64,000 nt of DNA from Litoribacillus peritrichatus (GTDB lineage Bacteria; Pseudomonadota; Gammaproteobacteria; Pseudomonadales; Litoribrevibacteraceae), in contig NZ_BAABBN010000017.1 of assembly GCF_039537985.1 (NCBI RefSeq), positions 1 to 64,000 on the forward strand, written 5' to 3'. Numbering within the stretch: the stretch's first letter is position 1; every line of letters starts with the position of its first letter. Positions 63,872 through 64,000 of this stretch are shown here, one piece after another. The translations under genes were made by a program, and so were the position numbers. A model generated the notes under the pieces. The model saw only the letters and a program-made list of their open reading frames with translations. It ran no database searches and was not told the DNA's origin.

Positions 63872-63979
63872 ATGTTGGACGATAGCAGCTTTGTAGTAAT
63901 GATGGCATCGACAGAAAAGGAACGTGAAAGCATGCGGGCTTTGAAAGATTATTTTGAGGGCATGTATTTCGCAAACTGA
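63872..63979 (+). CDS. Small 35-residue protein of unknown function
   Basis: An ORF from ATG to TGA with GGAG seven bases before the start. The product begins MLDDSSFVVMMASTEKER and ends MYFAN; it is mixed acidic and basic, with no transmembrane segment and no motif I recognise. It lies about 200 bases downstream of the Pho-like promoter. It could be a real small protein or a leader ORF of a gene beyond the edge. Confidence 0.45.
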   Translation: MLDDSSFVVMMASTEKERESMRALKDYFEGMYFAN

Positions 63980-64000
63980 TCGGTACGATGCTTTGATTGC

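Overview
The window is the replication-origin neighbourhood of a gammaproteobacterial chromosome with moderate GC. Gene content and order (atp operon, parAB, rsmG-mnmG, mnmE-yidC-rnpA-rpmH, dnaA-dnaN-recF-gyrB, then plsC, glyQS, trkAH, rsmB-fmt-def, LysM, dprA, tsaC, hemF, aroE) match what I recall of Pseudomonas and Oceanospirillales-type marine bacteria. The products (arginine succinyltransferase subunits, a subfamily I.1 lipase, an F-type ATP synthase with a proton-type c subunit) fit a free-living aerobic heterotroph. I do not assign a genus.

Layout. Positions 1-450 hold the leader and promoters of an rRNA operon that runs off the left edge on the minus strand, broken by a 10-N gap flanked by an exact 100-bp duplication. 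From 656 to 12295 all genes are on the minus strand: atpIBEFHAGDC, parAB and mnmG-rsmG. Between mnmG and mnmE (12296-12958) an AT-rich region with six DnaA boxes is the best oriC candidate. mnmE, yidC, rnpA and rpmH follow. Between rpmH and dnaA, where I would expect an almost bare intergenic region, lie about 7 kb of accessory genes: a hotdog thioesterase, an ECF sigma/anti-sigma pair and a partial arginine succinyltransferase (AST) cluster. At 24.2 kb the polarity flips to dnaA-dnaN-(lipase)-recF-gyrB; recF carries two perfect parS sites.

From 32.3 to 42.7 kb a minus-strand block carries plsC, glyQS, trkHA, rsmB, fmt and def. From 42.9 to 49.7 kb the plus strand carries the LysM protein, dprA, tsaC, hemF, aroE and a PstS-OmpA fusion protein behind tandem Pho boxes. 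At 49.8-54.4 kb a minus-strand operon holds a large hybrid histidine kinase, a kinase-less paralogue of its sensor and a gamma-class carbonic anhydrase, the last two overlapping by ATGA. prlC and yheV point away from this operon. The right end has an alpha/beta hydrolase, a MATE exporter, a Zur-controlled zinc uptake locus (zur-znuC-znuB against znuA), a periplasmic repeat protein and, at the edge, a 35-residue ORF behind a second Pho-like promoter.

Most of the window is conserved housekeeping. The less ordinary parts are the kinase/sensor/carbonic anhydrase operon, the AST cluster with a SuccGlu-semialdehyde dehydrogenase that has lost two active-site residues, the Pho-regulated PstS-OmpA protein, the lipase between dnaN and recF, the DprA pentapeptide insertion, and the two possible origin regions.
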